Made by a program: the position numbers and the translations under genes
Shown here: piece after piece, positions 17,668 through 24,916 of the stretch
How positions within the stretch are numbered: position 1 is the first letter of the stretch
How the letters are laid out: each line of letters starts with the position of its first letter
Notes under the pieces: model-generated
Told to the model about the DNA's origin: nothing
What the model saw: only the letters and a program-made list of their open reading frames with translations
Databases searched by the model: none
Origin: Rhizobium sp. 11515TR
Lineage (GTDB): Bacteria; Pseudomonadota; Alphaproteobacteria; Rhizobiales; Rhizobiaceae
Direction of reading: 5' to 3'
Length of the DNA: 64,000 nucleotides
NCBI RefSeq assembly: GCF_002277895.1
Contig: NZ_CP023000.1
Location: 1,426,001 to 1,490,000, forward strand

Positions 17668-19878
17668 ATGTCGACCGCTTCTGTGGACAGCACGCCATCC
17701 GTCGTGTCGGCAGAGCCGGCCGCCCCGGGGGCGCAGTTCTTCATCCCGGCAACCGCATCCCTGCAGGAGCGGCGACCGCGTACCCTGAAGCACGGCGATA
17801 CCTTCGCCGTCTTCGACCACAATGGCGATGCGCTTTCCGGGCCGGGTAGCCCGGAAGGCCTATTCCATCGTGATACGCGTTATCTCTCGCATTTCCATCT
17901 GACGATCAACGGCAAGCGGCCGATGCTGTTGTCGTCGACGCTGCGTGACGACAACGCGATGCTCACCTGCGATCTCACCAATCCCGATCTCTTCGACGAA
18001 AAAGGTAAGCTCACCCTCGGTCACGATCTCATTCATCTTCGCAGATCCCGATTCTTGTGGAATGGCGGTTACTATGAGCGGCTGGCCATCCGGAATTATG
18101 ACGATCGGCGGCAGCATGTTCGTATCGAAATCGTATTTGCGGCCGATTTCGCCGACCTGTTCGAGGTCCGCGGGACTGTGAGAGCACGCAAAGGTCGCCA
18201 TCTTACCCCCGTTGTGGAGCAGGATTCGATCCTGCTTTCCTATATCGGGCTTGATGAACGAAAGCGGTCGACCCGCGTTTGGTTTGATCCAAGGCCGAAG
18301 CAAATTCGCAGCGATCATGTTGTTTATGACCTCCAACTTGAGCCGCATGAGACACGATCGCTCTTCGTCGAGATAGGCTGCGATCAAGTCCCTGACCACA
18401 GGCCGAGCCACCGTTCCTTTTTCCTTGCGCTCAGGGATGCACGCCGAGCACTGCGTTCGTCTTCCTCGCGCGCGGCATCGATCGTTACGTCCAACGAGAT
18501 CTTCAATGAGGTGGTCCGCCGCAGCGTCTCCGATCTCTACATGCTGATGACCGACAAGCCGGAAGGACCTTATCCCTATGCCGGCATTCCCTGGTTCAGC
18601 ACCGTCTTCGGCCGCGACGCCCTGATCACCGCGCTGGAAACGCTCTGGCTCGATCCGCAAATTGCCCGTGGGGTGCTCGGCCATCTGGCAGCCAACCAGG
18701 CGACGGAGATCGATCCCATTGCGGATGCGGAGCCGGGCAAGATTTTGCACGAGGTCCGCTATGGAGAGATGGCCGAACTCGGCGAGGTGCCTTTCCGCCG
18801 CTATTATGGCAGTATCGACTCCACGCTCCTCTTCGTACTGCTGGCTGGCGAATATCTCAAACGCACGGCTGATTTTGCCACGATCCAGTCGTTGCTCCCT
18901 GCTATCGAGGCGGCCCTTGCCTGGATCGACGAACACGGCGATCGAGACGGCGACGGTTTCGTCGAATATGGACGACGGACAGAAGAAGGCCTGGTCAATC
19001 AGGCCTGGAAAGACAGCCACGATTCCATCTTCCACCTTGACGGCACGCTTGCGAGGGGACCGATCGCCATCGCCGAGGTTCAGGCCTATCTCTACGGCGC
19101 CTGGCAGGCGGCCGCCGAGATCTTTCGCCGGCTCGGCAAAGCGGAACGGGCCGCGAAATTCCTCGCGAGGAGTGAGGGCTTGCGCCGCGCTTTCGACACG
19201 AGCTTTTTCGATGAGGAACTCGGCACCTATGTACTTGCGTTGGACGGAGATAAACGCCCCTGCCGGGTTCGATCCTCCAATGCCGGACATGCCCTCTTCA
19301 CCGGCATCGCCTATCCCGAAAGGGCACGCGTCGCTGCCCGGACGCTGATGGGTGCTTCGTCCTTCTGCGGCTGGGGTATCCGCACCATTGCCTCGACCGA
19401 GGCGCGTTACAATCCCATGAGCTATCACAACGGCTCGATCTGGCCGCACGACAATGCCCTGATTGCCGCCGGCCTTGCCCGCTACGGCCATCGCGCTGAA
19501 GCTGCGCGGATTTTCGAAGGCCTGTTTGCGGCATCGACCTATATCGACCTGCGCCGGCTTCCAGAGCTCTTCTGCGGGCTGCCGCGCCAGCAGGCGCAAG
19601 GGCCGACCTTCTATCCGGTCGCGTGCTCCCCACAGGCATGGGCGGCGGCCGCGCCGCTCTTCCTGCTGCAATCGTGCCTGGGACTTGACTTCGACCCGAA
19701 CGCGCAGCACTTCAGCTTCAACGAGCCACAGCTGCCTTCTTTCCTCGATGAGGTGCTCCTGCGACGTCTGCGGATCGGCGACGGTTCGGCTGACATCGCC
19801 ATCCGCCGATCCGGCCGCCAATTCGTGGTTGACGTCGTCGATCGTCGAGGCGATGTTCGGGTGATCACGACGACTTGA
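17668..19878 (+). CDS. Amylo-alpha-1,6-glucosidase (glycogen debranching type)
   Basis: 736 residues. The N-terminal glycogen-debranching domain has FDHNGDALSGPGSPEGLFHR then DTRYLSHFHLTINGKRP. The C-terminal (alpha/alpha)6 amylo-1,6-glucosidase barrel carries YPYAGIPWFSTVFGRDALIT, GLVNQAWKDSHDS and YHNGSIWPHDNALIAAGLAR, where acidic catalytic residues are expected. ATG 17668 with GGAG upstream is the start; the frame reaching 17416 overlaps the previous gene. Operon partner of the glycosyltransferase. The product could trim alpha-1,6 branches of glycogen or act on a related glucan. Confidence 0.9.
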   Translation: MSTASVDSTPSVVSAEPAAPGAQFFIPATASLQERRPRTLKHGDTFAVFDHNGDALSGPGSPEGLFHRDTRYLSHFHLTINGKRPMLLSSTLRDDNAMLTCDLTNPDLFDEKGKLTLGHDLIHLRRSRFLWNGGYYERLAIRNYDDRRQHVRIEIVFAADFADLFEVRGTVRARKGRHLTPVVEQDSILLSYIGLDERKRSTRVWFDPRPKQIRSDHVVYDLQLEPHETRSLFVEIGCDQVPDHRPSHRSFFLALRDARRALRSSSSRAASIVTSNEIFNEVVRRSVSDLYMLMTDKPEGPYPYAGIPWFSTVFGRDALITALETLWLDPQIARGVLGHLAANQATEIDPIADAEPGKILHEVRYGEMAELGEVPFRRYYGSIDSTLLFVLLAGEYLKRTADFATIQSLLPAIEAALAWIDEHGDRDGDGFVEYGRRTEEGLVNQAWKDSHDSIFHLDGTLARGPIAIAEVQAYLYGAWQAAAEIFRRLGKAERAAKFLARSEGLRRAFDTSFFDEELGTYVLALDGDKRPCRVRSSNAGHALFTGIAYPERARVAARTLMGASSFCGWGIRTIASTEARYNPMSYHNGSIWPHDNALIAAGLARYGHRAEAARIFEGLFAASTYIDLRRLPELFCGLPRQQAQGPTFYPVACSPQAWAAAAPLFLLQSCLGLDFDPNAQHFSFNEPQLPSFLDEVLLRRLRIGDGSADIAIRRSGRQFVVDVVDRRGDVRVITTT

Positions 19879-20205
19879 TGAATGACGATCCCTCGGCCCG
19901 CCGGCTTCGTCGGGCTGATCGTCCTCGCCAGCCGTCAGCAAATCACCACCCCTGTCTGCCGGCAGATGTCCACCTTCGCCTATCAACGCTTCATCATTGC
20001 CGGCTCACGCAAATTGCCTGGGCGAGCGCAGACCACGTCGCGCCGGCCGCGATGGCCTCTGCCCAGCACTTCACCGACAGGTCCAAGGACGACGACAGCG
20101 CCGTCAAAAGTCATGGTCACGGCCAATTGCTCCTCCATTTTGCTCAACAGGAGCTTGGCGGGAACAATGAGAGATCAAATTTTTAAGCCGGATGATTCAC
20201 CTGTT
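19879..20205. other. No gene seen between debranching gene and hsp20 promoter
   Basis: About 330 bases between the debranching enzyme stop and the hsp20 promoter. Frames of 50-150 codons exist on both strands, but none has a good ribosome site, convincing composition or recognisable domain. Confidence 0.5.
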
Positions 20206-20206
20206 C

Positions 20207-20235
20207 TTGAAACCGGCAAACCACGGAATTATATG
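20207..20235 (+). promoter_or_regulatory. Housekeeping-type promoter for hsp20
   Basis: TTGAAA (20207-20212), 17 bases, TATATG (20230-20235). This resembles a sigma-70 promoter with ideal spacing. It would start transcription near 20242 and give a leader of about 95 bases containing the ROSE-like hairpins. ROSE-controlled genes are typically transcribed by housekeeping sigma and regulated at translation. Confidence 0.55.
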
Positions 20236-20273
20236 AATATTGTTCGATTGCCCAATGGGAATCGACGAAGTCC

Positions 20274-20330
20274 AGGAGGCGCCATGTGCTCTTGGCGCCT
20301 CCTTGTATCCATGTTGCTTATAAGGAGGAT
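20274..20330 (+). promoter_or_regulatory. ROSE-type RNA thermometer in hsp20 leader
   Basis: The leader ends in two stacked hairpins. The first has a perfect 10-bp stem, AGGAGGCGCC (20274-20283) and GGCGCCTCCT (20294-20303). The second pairs TTGCT (20314-20318) with the ribosome site in AAGGAGGAT (20322-20330). The arrangement U(U/C)GCU facing AGGAGGAU just before the start is the hallmark of rhizobial ROSE elements, which melt at heat-shock temperature and free the ribosome site. Confidence rests on motif and position, not on a fold calculation. Confidence 0.78.
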
Positions 20331-20336
20331 ATGGCT

Positions 20337-20813
20337 ATGAGGACAAACCTCGATTTTTCTCCCCTGTTCCGGTCGAGCATCGGTTTCGACCGAATGTTGA
20401 ATGCGCTCGAAGCTGCGAGCCGTGTCGATACGATCGACAACTGGCCGCCCTATGACATCGTCAAAACCGGTGAGGACGATTACCGCATTGCCATGGCAGT
20501 GGCGGGTTTCTCCGAGGACGAATTGACGATCACACAGGAGCAGAACCTTCTCGTCGTTTTAGGTCAGAAGGCAAACGGCGAAGACGTCCACTATCTGCAT
20601 CGCGGCATCGCAAACCGCGCATTCCAGCGCCGGTTCGAGCTCGCCGATCATGTCAAGGTCGTGGGCGCCGGTCTCGTGAACGGTCTGCTGACCGTCGATC
20701 TCAAGCGCGAAATCCCCGAAGAGATGAAGCCGCGCCGAATCGAGATTTCGACGGATATGGCTCTGCCGAAAGCGGAGACGAAGCAGATCGGGACTGAAAA
20801 GCACGCGGCTTAG
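20337..20813 (+). CDS. Small heat-shock protein Hsp20, IbpA-like (class A)
   Basis: 158-residue alpha-crystallin-type chaperone that holds unfolding proteins. The N-terminus FSPLFRSSIGFDRMLNALEA is typical of rhizobial class A Hsps. The crystallin domain includes YRIAMAVAGFSEDELTITQE, GIANRAFQRRFELADHVKV and GLLTVDLKREIPEEMKPRRI. Two ATGs compete: 20331 is only 2 bases from AGGAGG, 20337 is 8 bases away and is preferred. Expression should be temperature-controlled through the ROSE element. A second hsp20 gene follows. Confidence 0.93.
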   Translation: MRTNLDFSPLFRSSIGFDRMLNALEAASRVDTIDNWPPYDIVKTGEDDYRIAMAVAGFSEDELTITQEQNLLVVLGQKANGEDVHYLHRGIANRAFQRRFELADHVKVVGAGLVNGLLTVDLKREIPEEMKPRRIEISTDMALPKAETKQIGTEKHAA

Positions 20814-20835
20814 GCCTTCCACCAGTTCGATACGC

Positions 20836-20879
20836 GCAAAGGCGCCGGGCGAGGCTCGGCGCCAGCGAGCAAACTTTGC
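20836..20879. other. Nested hairpin between the two hsp20 genes
   Basis: Outer arms GCAAAG (20836-20841) and CTTTGC (20874-20879) enclose GGCGCC (20841-20846) and GGCGCC (20858-20863). The structure lies between the hsp20 genes and 28 bases before the second start. It may attenuate or process a joint transcript. It lacks the UUGCU/AGGAGG pairing of a ROSE element. Confidence 0.35.
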
Positions 20880-20907
20880 CAACAGACCAAGAGAAAGGAG
20901 AAATACG

Positions 20908-21417
20908 ATGAGTGTTCGTGATCTCATTCCCTGGAGCCGCAACAACGGCAACCAGGTTCCAAGTCTCCTGCGCGATGACGATCGTGATCCTTTCCTGTCG
21001 CTGCATCGCGAGGTGAACCGCCTCTTCGACGATGTCTTCCGCGGCTTCGGTTCGGGCCTGCCGTCTTTCGGCAAGAGCTCCGCATTCAACGCCGGCTGGC
21101 CAAGCGTTGAGATTTCCGATACCGACAAGGAGATCAAGGTGACGGCAGAGGTGCCCGGCCTCGAGGAGAAGGACATCGAGGTCCTGCTCAATGACGGCGT
21201 CCTGACGCTGAAGGGCGAAAAGCGTTCCGAGAACGAGGACAAGGATCGCCAGTTCTCCGAGCGTTATTACGGCCACTTCGAGCGTCGCATCCCGCTCGGC
21301 GTCGAGGTCAAGGAAGACCAGGTCGATGCCCGCTTCAAGAATGGCGTGCTGACCGTGACCTTGCCGAAGAGCGAGAAGGCGCAGTCGCAAGTCAAGCGCA
21401 TCGCCATCAAGAACTGA
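20908..21417 (+). CDS. Small heat-shock protein Hsp20 (class C-like)
   Basis: 169 residues with an alpha-crystallin domain: WPSVEISDTDKEIKVTAEVP, GLEEKDIEVLLNDGVLTLKG, FERRIPLGVEVKEDQVDARF and NGVLTVTLPK. The extended N-terminus (LIPWSRNNGNQVP, FLSLHREVNRLFDDVFRGFG) resembles class C rather than IbpA-type proteins, so the two neighbours are distinct paralogues able to hold different clients. Ribosome site AAAGGAG. A hairpin follows the stop. Confidence 0.93.
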   Translation: MSVRDLIPWSRNNGNQVPSLLRDDDRDPFLSLHREVNRLFDDVFRGFGSGLPSFGKSSAFNAGWPSVEISDTDKEIKVTAEVPGLEEKDIEVLLNDGVLTLKGEKRSENEDKDRQFSERYYGHFERRIPLGVEVKEDQVDARFKNGVLTVTLPKSEKAQSQVKRIAIKN

Positions 21418-21431
21418 TCGACCCAACCCAA

Positions 21432-21460
21432 CTGGTGGCCGACGCTCAGACGGCCGCCAG
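21432..21460 (+). terminator. Terminator-like hairpin after hsp20 pair
   Basis: CTGGTGGCCG (21432-21441), 9-base loop, CGGCCGCCAG (21451-21460); the 10-bp stem has one G-U pair. It starts 14 bases after the stop and is followed by TATCCTT, a weak T-rich tail. Confidence 0.55.
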
Positions 21461-21625
21461 TATCCTTCGCCGGTAGGGGGATGAACGATGGAGACCGCCA
21501 AAGACACACACTAGGAAATCAAAACACCGGCTTCCGGTTCCTGGTTGCCCATACGTCAGCAAGGCGCCTGTCAAAGTCTTCAGAGGTGAACCCAAGCTCC
21601 ATTCATGCGCAGGTCACAAAGGATC

Positions 21626-22144
21626 TTAGTGGATCGAGGCGGCACCACGTATCGAATTCTCTCCGAGGATTTTAACCAATGTCGCGCGTGCGCGTGATAC
21701 GCGGCTTTTAATCGTTCCGATCTCACACCCCGAAAGTCTCGCCGCATCGTCATATGACAAACCATCGACAATCATAAGAAGTGCGTCTCGTTGATATGGG
21801 GGAAGGCGAGCTAAGGCAGAGCGGACGTCAGCCGTATAAATGCAGAGCTGCTGGCGGCCTACTACTGGAATTTCGAAAAGTCCATCATCATTCGAACGAA
21901 GCTGGACTCGTTTTTGGCGCTTGTATTCAGTCATATAAGTGTTTCGCATAATGGTGAATGCCCAGCTCCTGAGCCTGGTTCCCGGAGTGAAGCTGTCGAG
22001 ATGGGCAAGCATTTTGCCCACGGTCTCCTGCGTGAGGTCGTCGACATCGGTCTCGCTAAAAACGAACCGCCGGGCAAAGTTGCGCAAAGCTGGCAGCAGG
22101 GCGACAACTTCGTCCTGCAATGTAGAACATGCGGTTATGAGCAT
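21626..22144 (-). CDS. ECF sigma factor, EcfG (general stress) type
   Basis: 172-residue RNA polymerase sigma factor. Region 2 reads LPALRNFARRFVFSETDVDD then LTQETVGKMLAHLDSF and LRSWAFTIMRNTYMTEYKRQ. Region 4 reads LPPYQRDALLMIVDGLSYDD then GCEIGTIKSRVSRARATL. This is the EcfG pattern, controlled in alphaproteobacteria by NepR and PhyR. Neither partner is in the window, so this may be a second, solitary EcfG paralogue. Start ATG 22144 has AGGAGG 9 bases upstream; longer frames lack this. The ribosome site is inside a perfect hairpin. A GGAAC-N16-CATT box upstream suggests autoregulation. Confidence 0.88.
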   Translation of the reverse strand: MLITACSTLQDEVVALLPALRNFARRFVFSETDVDDLTQETVGKMLAHLDSFTPGTRLRSWAFTIMRNTYMTEYKRQKRVQLRSNDDGLFEIPVVGRQQLCIYTADVRSALARLPPYQRDALLMIVDGLSYDDAARLSGCEIGTIKSRVSRARATLVKILGENSIRGAASIH

Positions 22145-22146
22145 TT

Positions 22147-22168
22147 GATTTATCCTCCTGGATAAATC
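22147..22168 (-). promoter_or_regulatory. Hairpin sequestering the sigma-factor ribosome site
   Basis: Reading the minus strand, GATTTATCC, loop AGGA, GGATAAATC: a perfect 9-bp stem with a tetraloop, ending 2 bases before the start codon. The AGGAGG ribosome site spans the loop and the 3' arm. If the whole hairpin is transcribed it would hide the ribosome site, as in an RNA thermometer or a translational switch. A DNA operator is the alternative. Confidence 0.55.
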
Positions 22169-22171
22169 TGG

Positions 22172-22196
22172 AATGCTTACTCGTCCAGCTTGTTCC
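22172..22196 (-). promoter_or_regulatory. EcfG-like promoter upstream of the sigma gene (GGAAC-N16-CATT)
   Basis: On the minus strand GGAAC (22196-22192), 16 bases, CATT (22175-22172). One mismatch to the CGTT -10 box. Points to autoregulation. The predicted transcription start lies near the outer edge of the ribosome-site hairpin, so how much of that hairpin reaches the RNA is uncertain. Confidence 0.45.
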
Positions 22197-22586
22197 CCTT
22201 TCATATTCTTCCGTACGCAAGCAGACAGAACTATGTTCGAATAGTTACAGATAGCTTGTCCTTCCCGATCACAACTCAGCATTTCTTCCTATCTAGGTTT
22301 GATATCAGTGCAGTGTTTCACAAAAGACATCACACCACTTTCTATAGTTGCAGCTAGAAAGACGATAGGAATCGCCGCAGCATCGATTTTTTCTTGGTGG
22401 TCAATCAGCATCATTTTGCTGACTTGAAAATATGGCAAAGCTGCTTTGCGAACTGTCTTCACGAGATATATTCGACTGTGGCTTTGGTCTTGTTTCGATC
22501 GCAATAGCCGGCCTCATAATTGTCGCTTCATCGACGAATGATCCGAAACTGAAATGAGACGATCGGTAATGTAGGCGGTAATCCGC
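22197..22586. other. Intergenic stretch without a convincing gene
   Basis: About 390 AT-richer bases between the sigma-factor promoter and the next minus-strand gene. A 71-codon minus frame (22289-22504) exists but lacks a ribosome site and recognisable features. Confidence 0.45.
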
Positions 22587-22952
22587 TTAGCGGATATGCC
22601 TCGAAGCAGACCCAACGGCTGTCGCAACGAGCGGTCTTGCCGCTATCATCATCAAGCTGAGAGGTAGCCGTCGAAGGACGCGTCCGGTCATAAAGGCCGC
22701 CAGTGATGCTGCGGATAACTTCAGCCATGGATAGGCTCCAAGTTGGTCATGCGCAGAGGCATCAACCCATCGGATTCCACTCCAGGCGACATTCCTTGCT
22801 CGATATCTAATCGTCAGTAGTCGAATTTGCACGATTGCAATTTCAGTTCGTAGCTCCAGCAATCGCAGCTGGAGCTTCTCGCGAGGGCCGATCTCTGCCT
22901 GGTGATGGGTTTCCAGTTTAACTGCATCCTCGAGGCTGTCATTCTGATTCAT
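22587..22952 (-). CDS. Unknown protein with hydrophobic C-terminal half
   Basis: About 121 residues; ATG 22952 (MNQNDSLEDAVK) with AAGGAGAG upstream is preferred to the frame start at 22973. The N-terminal half is charged and helical (EKLQLRLLELRTEIAIVQIR). The C-terminal half has a likely membrane segment around LKLSAASLAAFMTG and LPLSLMMIAARPLVATAVGS. It may be a membrane-anchored stress protein; no family recognised. Confidence 0.6.
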   Translation of the reverse strand: MNQNDSLEDAVKLETHHQAEIGPREKLQLRLLELRTEIAIVQIRLLTIRYRARNVAWSGIRWVDASAHDQLGAYPWLKLSAASLAAFMTGRVLRRLPLSLMMIAARPLVATAVGSASRHIR

Positions 22953-22984
22953 CTGGTACTCTCCTTGTGGCAAATCAGACTCTG

Positions 22985-23113
22985 CTACCGCAACAGTCCT
23001 TGCCCAATGTCGACGAATACCGCAGTGCCGGTGATAGGGGCGAGCAGATCGCTAATCAGCTTGGCGACATTAATGGCACTTGCTTCTTCCAGCCAAACCC
23101 ATTCACCTGAGGC
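22985..23113 (-). pseudogene. C-terminal remnant of a short-chain dehydrogenase
   Basis: The minus strand encodes, between two stops, a 40-residue tail: GEWVWLEEASAINVAKLISD, then LLAPITGTAVFVDIGQGLLR and TAG at 22985. The pattern (helix, then L-x-S-D-L-x-x-x-I-T-G, then a strand V-D-x-G) is the end of SDR-family oxidoreductases. There is no start codon, Rossmann motif or catalytic YxxxK, so this is a gene fragment left by deletion. It lies between two stress-type genes. Confidence 0.5.
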
Positions 23114-23182
23114 ACTTCAGTTATTGTGCGTCATCCTCAATCCGCCGGTGTCTCGGTGACGAGTTATTGATGATCGAATTGG

Positions 23183-23671
23183 CTAGCGTGTCATGCCACA
23201 CGCAAACCCTATCACCGCGGCCGCAACTATTGTCGTAATCGGGCGCTCGCGAATCCTATGCTTGAATTCGCTCAGCAGGCCGGCGCCATCTGGCAAAGAT
23301 ACGGAAGCGTCATGCGCAGTTGGCGCCGGATCAGTTCGGCTCGCTTGGCGCGCTGCTCGGTAAAGCGCACGAACCTCGGTTCTGGCGGCACCTTTGTCGC
23401 TGACACCGTCGCTTGTCGAGGCCTGCCTGTCTGAAGTGATAGGAAGTCTGTCTTCAAATGCATCAACATGATGCCGCGCCCTGCCTCTTTCGGGGGCTTC
23501 TGAGGAGGCATGCTTCGGTAAGACTGCTGTATGGGTCGCAGAAACGGGATCGGACGCCGGGAATGTGTCCTCAAGGCCCCTTTCGAGTTCGTTTTGCGTT
23601 GCTTGCTTCTGCTGCTCGTCGCGTTCGTTCGAGAGGGATTGAACTGCAGGAGAATCGTTCCGTTTGGGCAT
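23183..23671 (-). CDS. Hydrophilic stress-type protein with C-terminal membrane anchor
   Basis: About 162 residues; ATG 23671 (MPKRNDSPAVQ) with GGAG 6 bases upstream. Long charged, low-complexity N-terminal part with ELERGLEDTFPASDPVSATH, a TFPASDP motif common in small rhizobial stress proteins. The C-terminus FKHRIRERPITTIVAAAVIG then FACGMTR resembles the DUF883/ElaB-type membrane anchor. It may be a membrane-bound stress protein; function unknown. Confidence 0.7.
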   Translation of the reverse strand: MPKRNDSPAVQSLSNERDEQQKQATQNELERGLEDTFPASDPVSATHTAVLPKHASSEAPERGRARHHVDAFEDRLPITSDRQASTSDGVSDKGAARTEVRALYRAARQASRTDPAPTAHDASVSLPDGAGLLSEFKHRIRERPITTIVAAAVIGFACGMTR

Positions 23672-23753
23672 CTCTGGCTCCGTTCGTGGCAATCGACTTG
23701 TCTGAACCATAATGAACCTTGTTCACTAGGTACGTGTGAACTTACCGTTTACT

Positions 23754-24659
23754 TCAGAGACTCGGCCGGCGTGGCGCAACGACCAGGTCTTCTTCTTCGT
23801 CACGCTGCCGGCCGCCGAGGGCCGAAGCTGCGGACGCGATGAAAGCACCGACCAGGAGCGAAAGAGAACCGACCAGCGCGGTCGTCGCGCCCGCCTTCCT
23901 GGCCTTGTCAGCCGATTCTTTCGCAGCTGACGTCGCGTCATCGATCTGTTTGAGTACCGCATCGACGCGGTTGCGTGCATCGGCCTCAGAAAGGCCAGCA
24001 CGTGCGGAGATAATTGCTGCCATATAGGACTTATCGCTATCGGGAATTTCTCCGCTGGCCGCCCCTCGCAGGAGGATGCGTGAGATTTCTGCCGCTGCTG
24101 TGCGATCATCGGATTGGGCACGGTCTGAAACCTTTGCGGGCCGAAGCAGGGCGTCGGTAAAGTAAGCTGTCGCATCCGTCTTCGTCGCTGATGCGGCGGA
24201 GGCACTAACATCCGCTGCGGTCTGCGCGACCCTGCCCGCGGCATCGACTGACGCGCCCGCCAGTGATGTTAGCGAAGACGCTAGAAATCCAGCCACGAAC
24301 ACTGTTGCCAGCGCCCAACTTAGAAATCCATGGGCCGTGTCACGGAAAAAGACCTCATCGGAGTGGACCTCCACCCATTTCGTACGCAGTCTGCCCGTGA
24401 GATAGCCGCCGATCGCGGACGATAGCCATTGAACCACCACGAGCCAGATGGCTGCAGTGATACCGACGGTGGTCGCCGAGCTGTTTTGGCCGGACCACGG
24501 TGACACCATCGTCAACCCGACCCCGGAGCCGAGGAGAAGAAGGATAAGAGCAATGCCGGTCGCGGCGAGCGCGCCGCCGATGATCGGCCCCCAGACAATG
24601 GCCGGCTTGGACGACTCGACCGGGACGGTCCCGGCGGGTACTTCTTCGACAGAGGACAT
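23754..24659 (-). CDS. Membrane protein of unknown function, EcfG-controlled
   Basis: 301 residues. Membrane segments lie near residues 22-50 (IVWGPIIGGALAATGIALIL), 65-90 (GITAAIWLVVVQWLSSAIGG), 112-132 and 268-288 (TTALVGSLSLLVGAFIASAA). A long helical, alanine-rich domain in the middle (DARNRVDAVLKQIDDATSAA, KESADKARKAG) probably sits in the periplasm. Similar membrane proteins are common in rhizobial stress regions. It lies 9 bases after a 25-residue membrane peptide gene, both behind a perfect EcfG promoter. Confidence 0.8.
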   Translation of the reverse strand: MSSVEEVPAGTVPVESSKPAIVWGPIIGGALAATGIALILLLLGSGVGLTMVSPWSGQNSSATTVGITAAIWLVVVQWLSSAIGGYLTGRLRTKWVEVHSDEVFFRDTAHGFLSWALATVFVAGFLASSLTSLAGASVDAAGRVAQTAADVSASAASATKTDATAYFTDALLRPAKVSDRAQSDDRTAAAEISRILLRGAASGEIPDSDKSYMAAIISARAGLSEADARNRVDAVLKQIDDATSAAKESADKARKAGATTALVGSLSLLVGAFIASAASALGGRQRDEEEDLVVAPRRPSL

Positions 24660-24668
24660 CTGCGCCTC

Positions 24669-24746
24669 CTATCGCGTGAAGAGAACGAGAAGAATGACGA
24701 TTGGCAGCGGGATGCCGAGAAGCCAGAGCAGAATACCTCGACCCAT
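24669..24746 (-). CDS. 25-residue membrane peptide
   Basis: Translation: MGRGILLWLLGIPLPIVILL then VLFTR, TAG. One hydrophobic helix with a positive residue at each end. GGAGG stands 9 bases before ATG 24746. It is the first gene behind the perfect EcfG promoter at 24785-24809 and precedes the 301-residue membrane protein. Coding capacity is supported by the ribosome site, composition and position; function is unknown, possibly a small partner of the next protein. Confidence 0.65.
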   Translation of the reverse strand: MGRGILLWLLGIPLPIVILLVLFTR

Positions 24747-24784
24747 GTTGAATATCCTCCAGACGTGAAACTCACGCCTATTGC

Positions 24785-24809
24785 AACGGCGGTCGACATT
24801 GTTTGTTCC
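24785..24809 (-). promoter_or_regulatory. Perfect EcfG promoter (GGAAC-N16-CGTT)
   Basis: On the minus strand GGAAC (24809-24805), 16 bases, CGTT (24788-24785), exact consensus and spacing for the general-stress sigma factor. It is about 40 bases before the 25-residue membrane peptide gene and drives it together with the 301-residue membrane protein. Confidence 0.75.
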
Positions 24810-24883
24810 AGATGATCGCTCACCCGTGTGGCGGATTTTCTCCGGGATCGATGCAGTTTCCCGTCACGACATGAGGCGCTCTG

Positions 24884-24908
24884 GGAACCGCGACGCCGGA
24901 TGGGAGTT
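24884..24908 (+). promoter_or_regulatory. Candidate EcfG promoter at topoisomerase IB
   Basis: GGAAC (24884-24888), 16 bases, AGTT (24905-24908). Transcription would begin only a few bases before ATG 24917, implying a near-leaderless mRNA; this makes the assignment weaker than for the neighbouring sites. Confidence 0.35.
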
Positions 24909-24916
24909 ATCGGCCC

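Noticed and set aside
17860-19986. 708-codon minus-strand frame opposite the debranching enzyme
   Set aside because: Antisense shadow of a well-supported gene; low-complexity Arg/Gly-rich translation.
19983-20138. 51-codon minus-strand frame upstream of hsp20
   Set aside because: No ribosome site or conserved feature; composition not distinctive.
22289-22504. 71-codon minus frame upstream of the sigma gene
   Set aside because: No ribosome site and no recognisable domain; position in the regulatory region.
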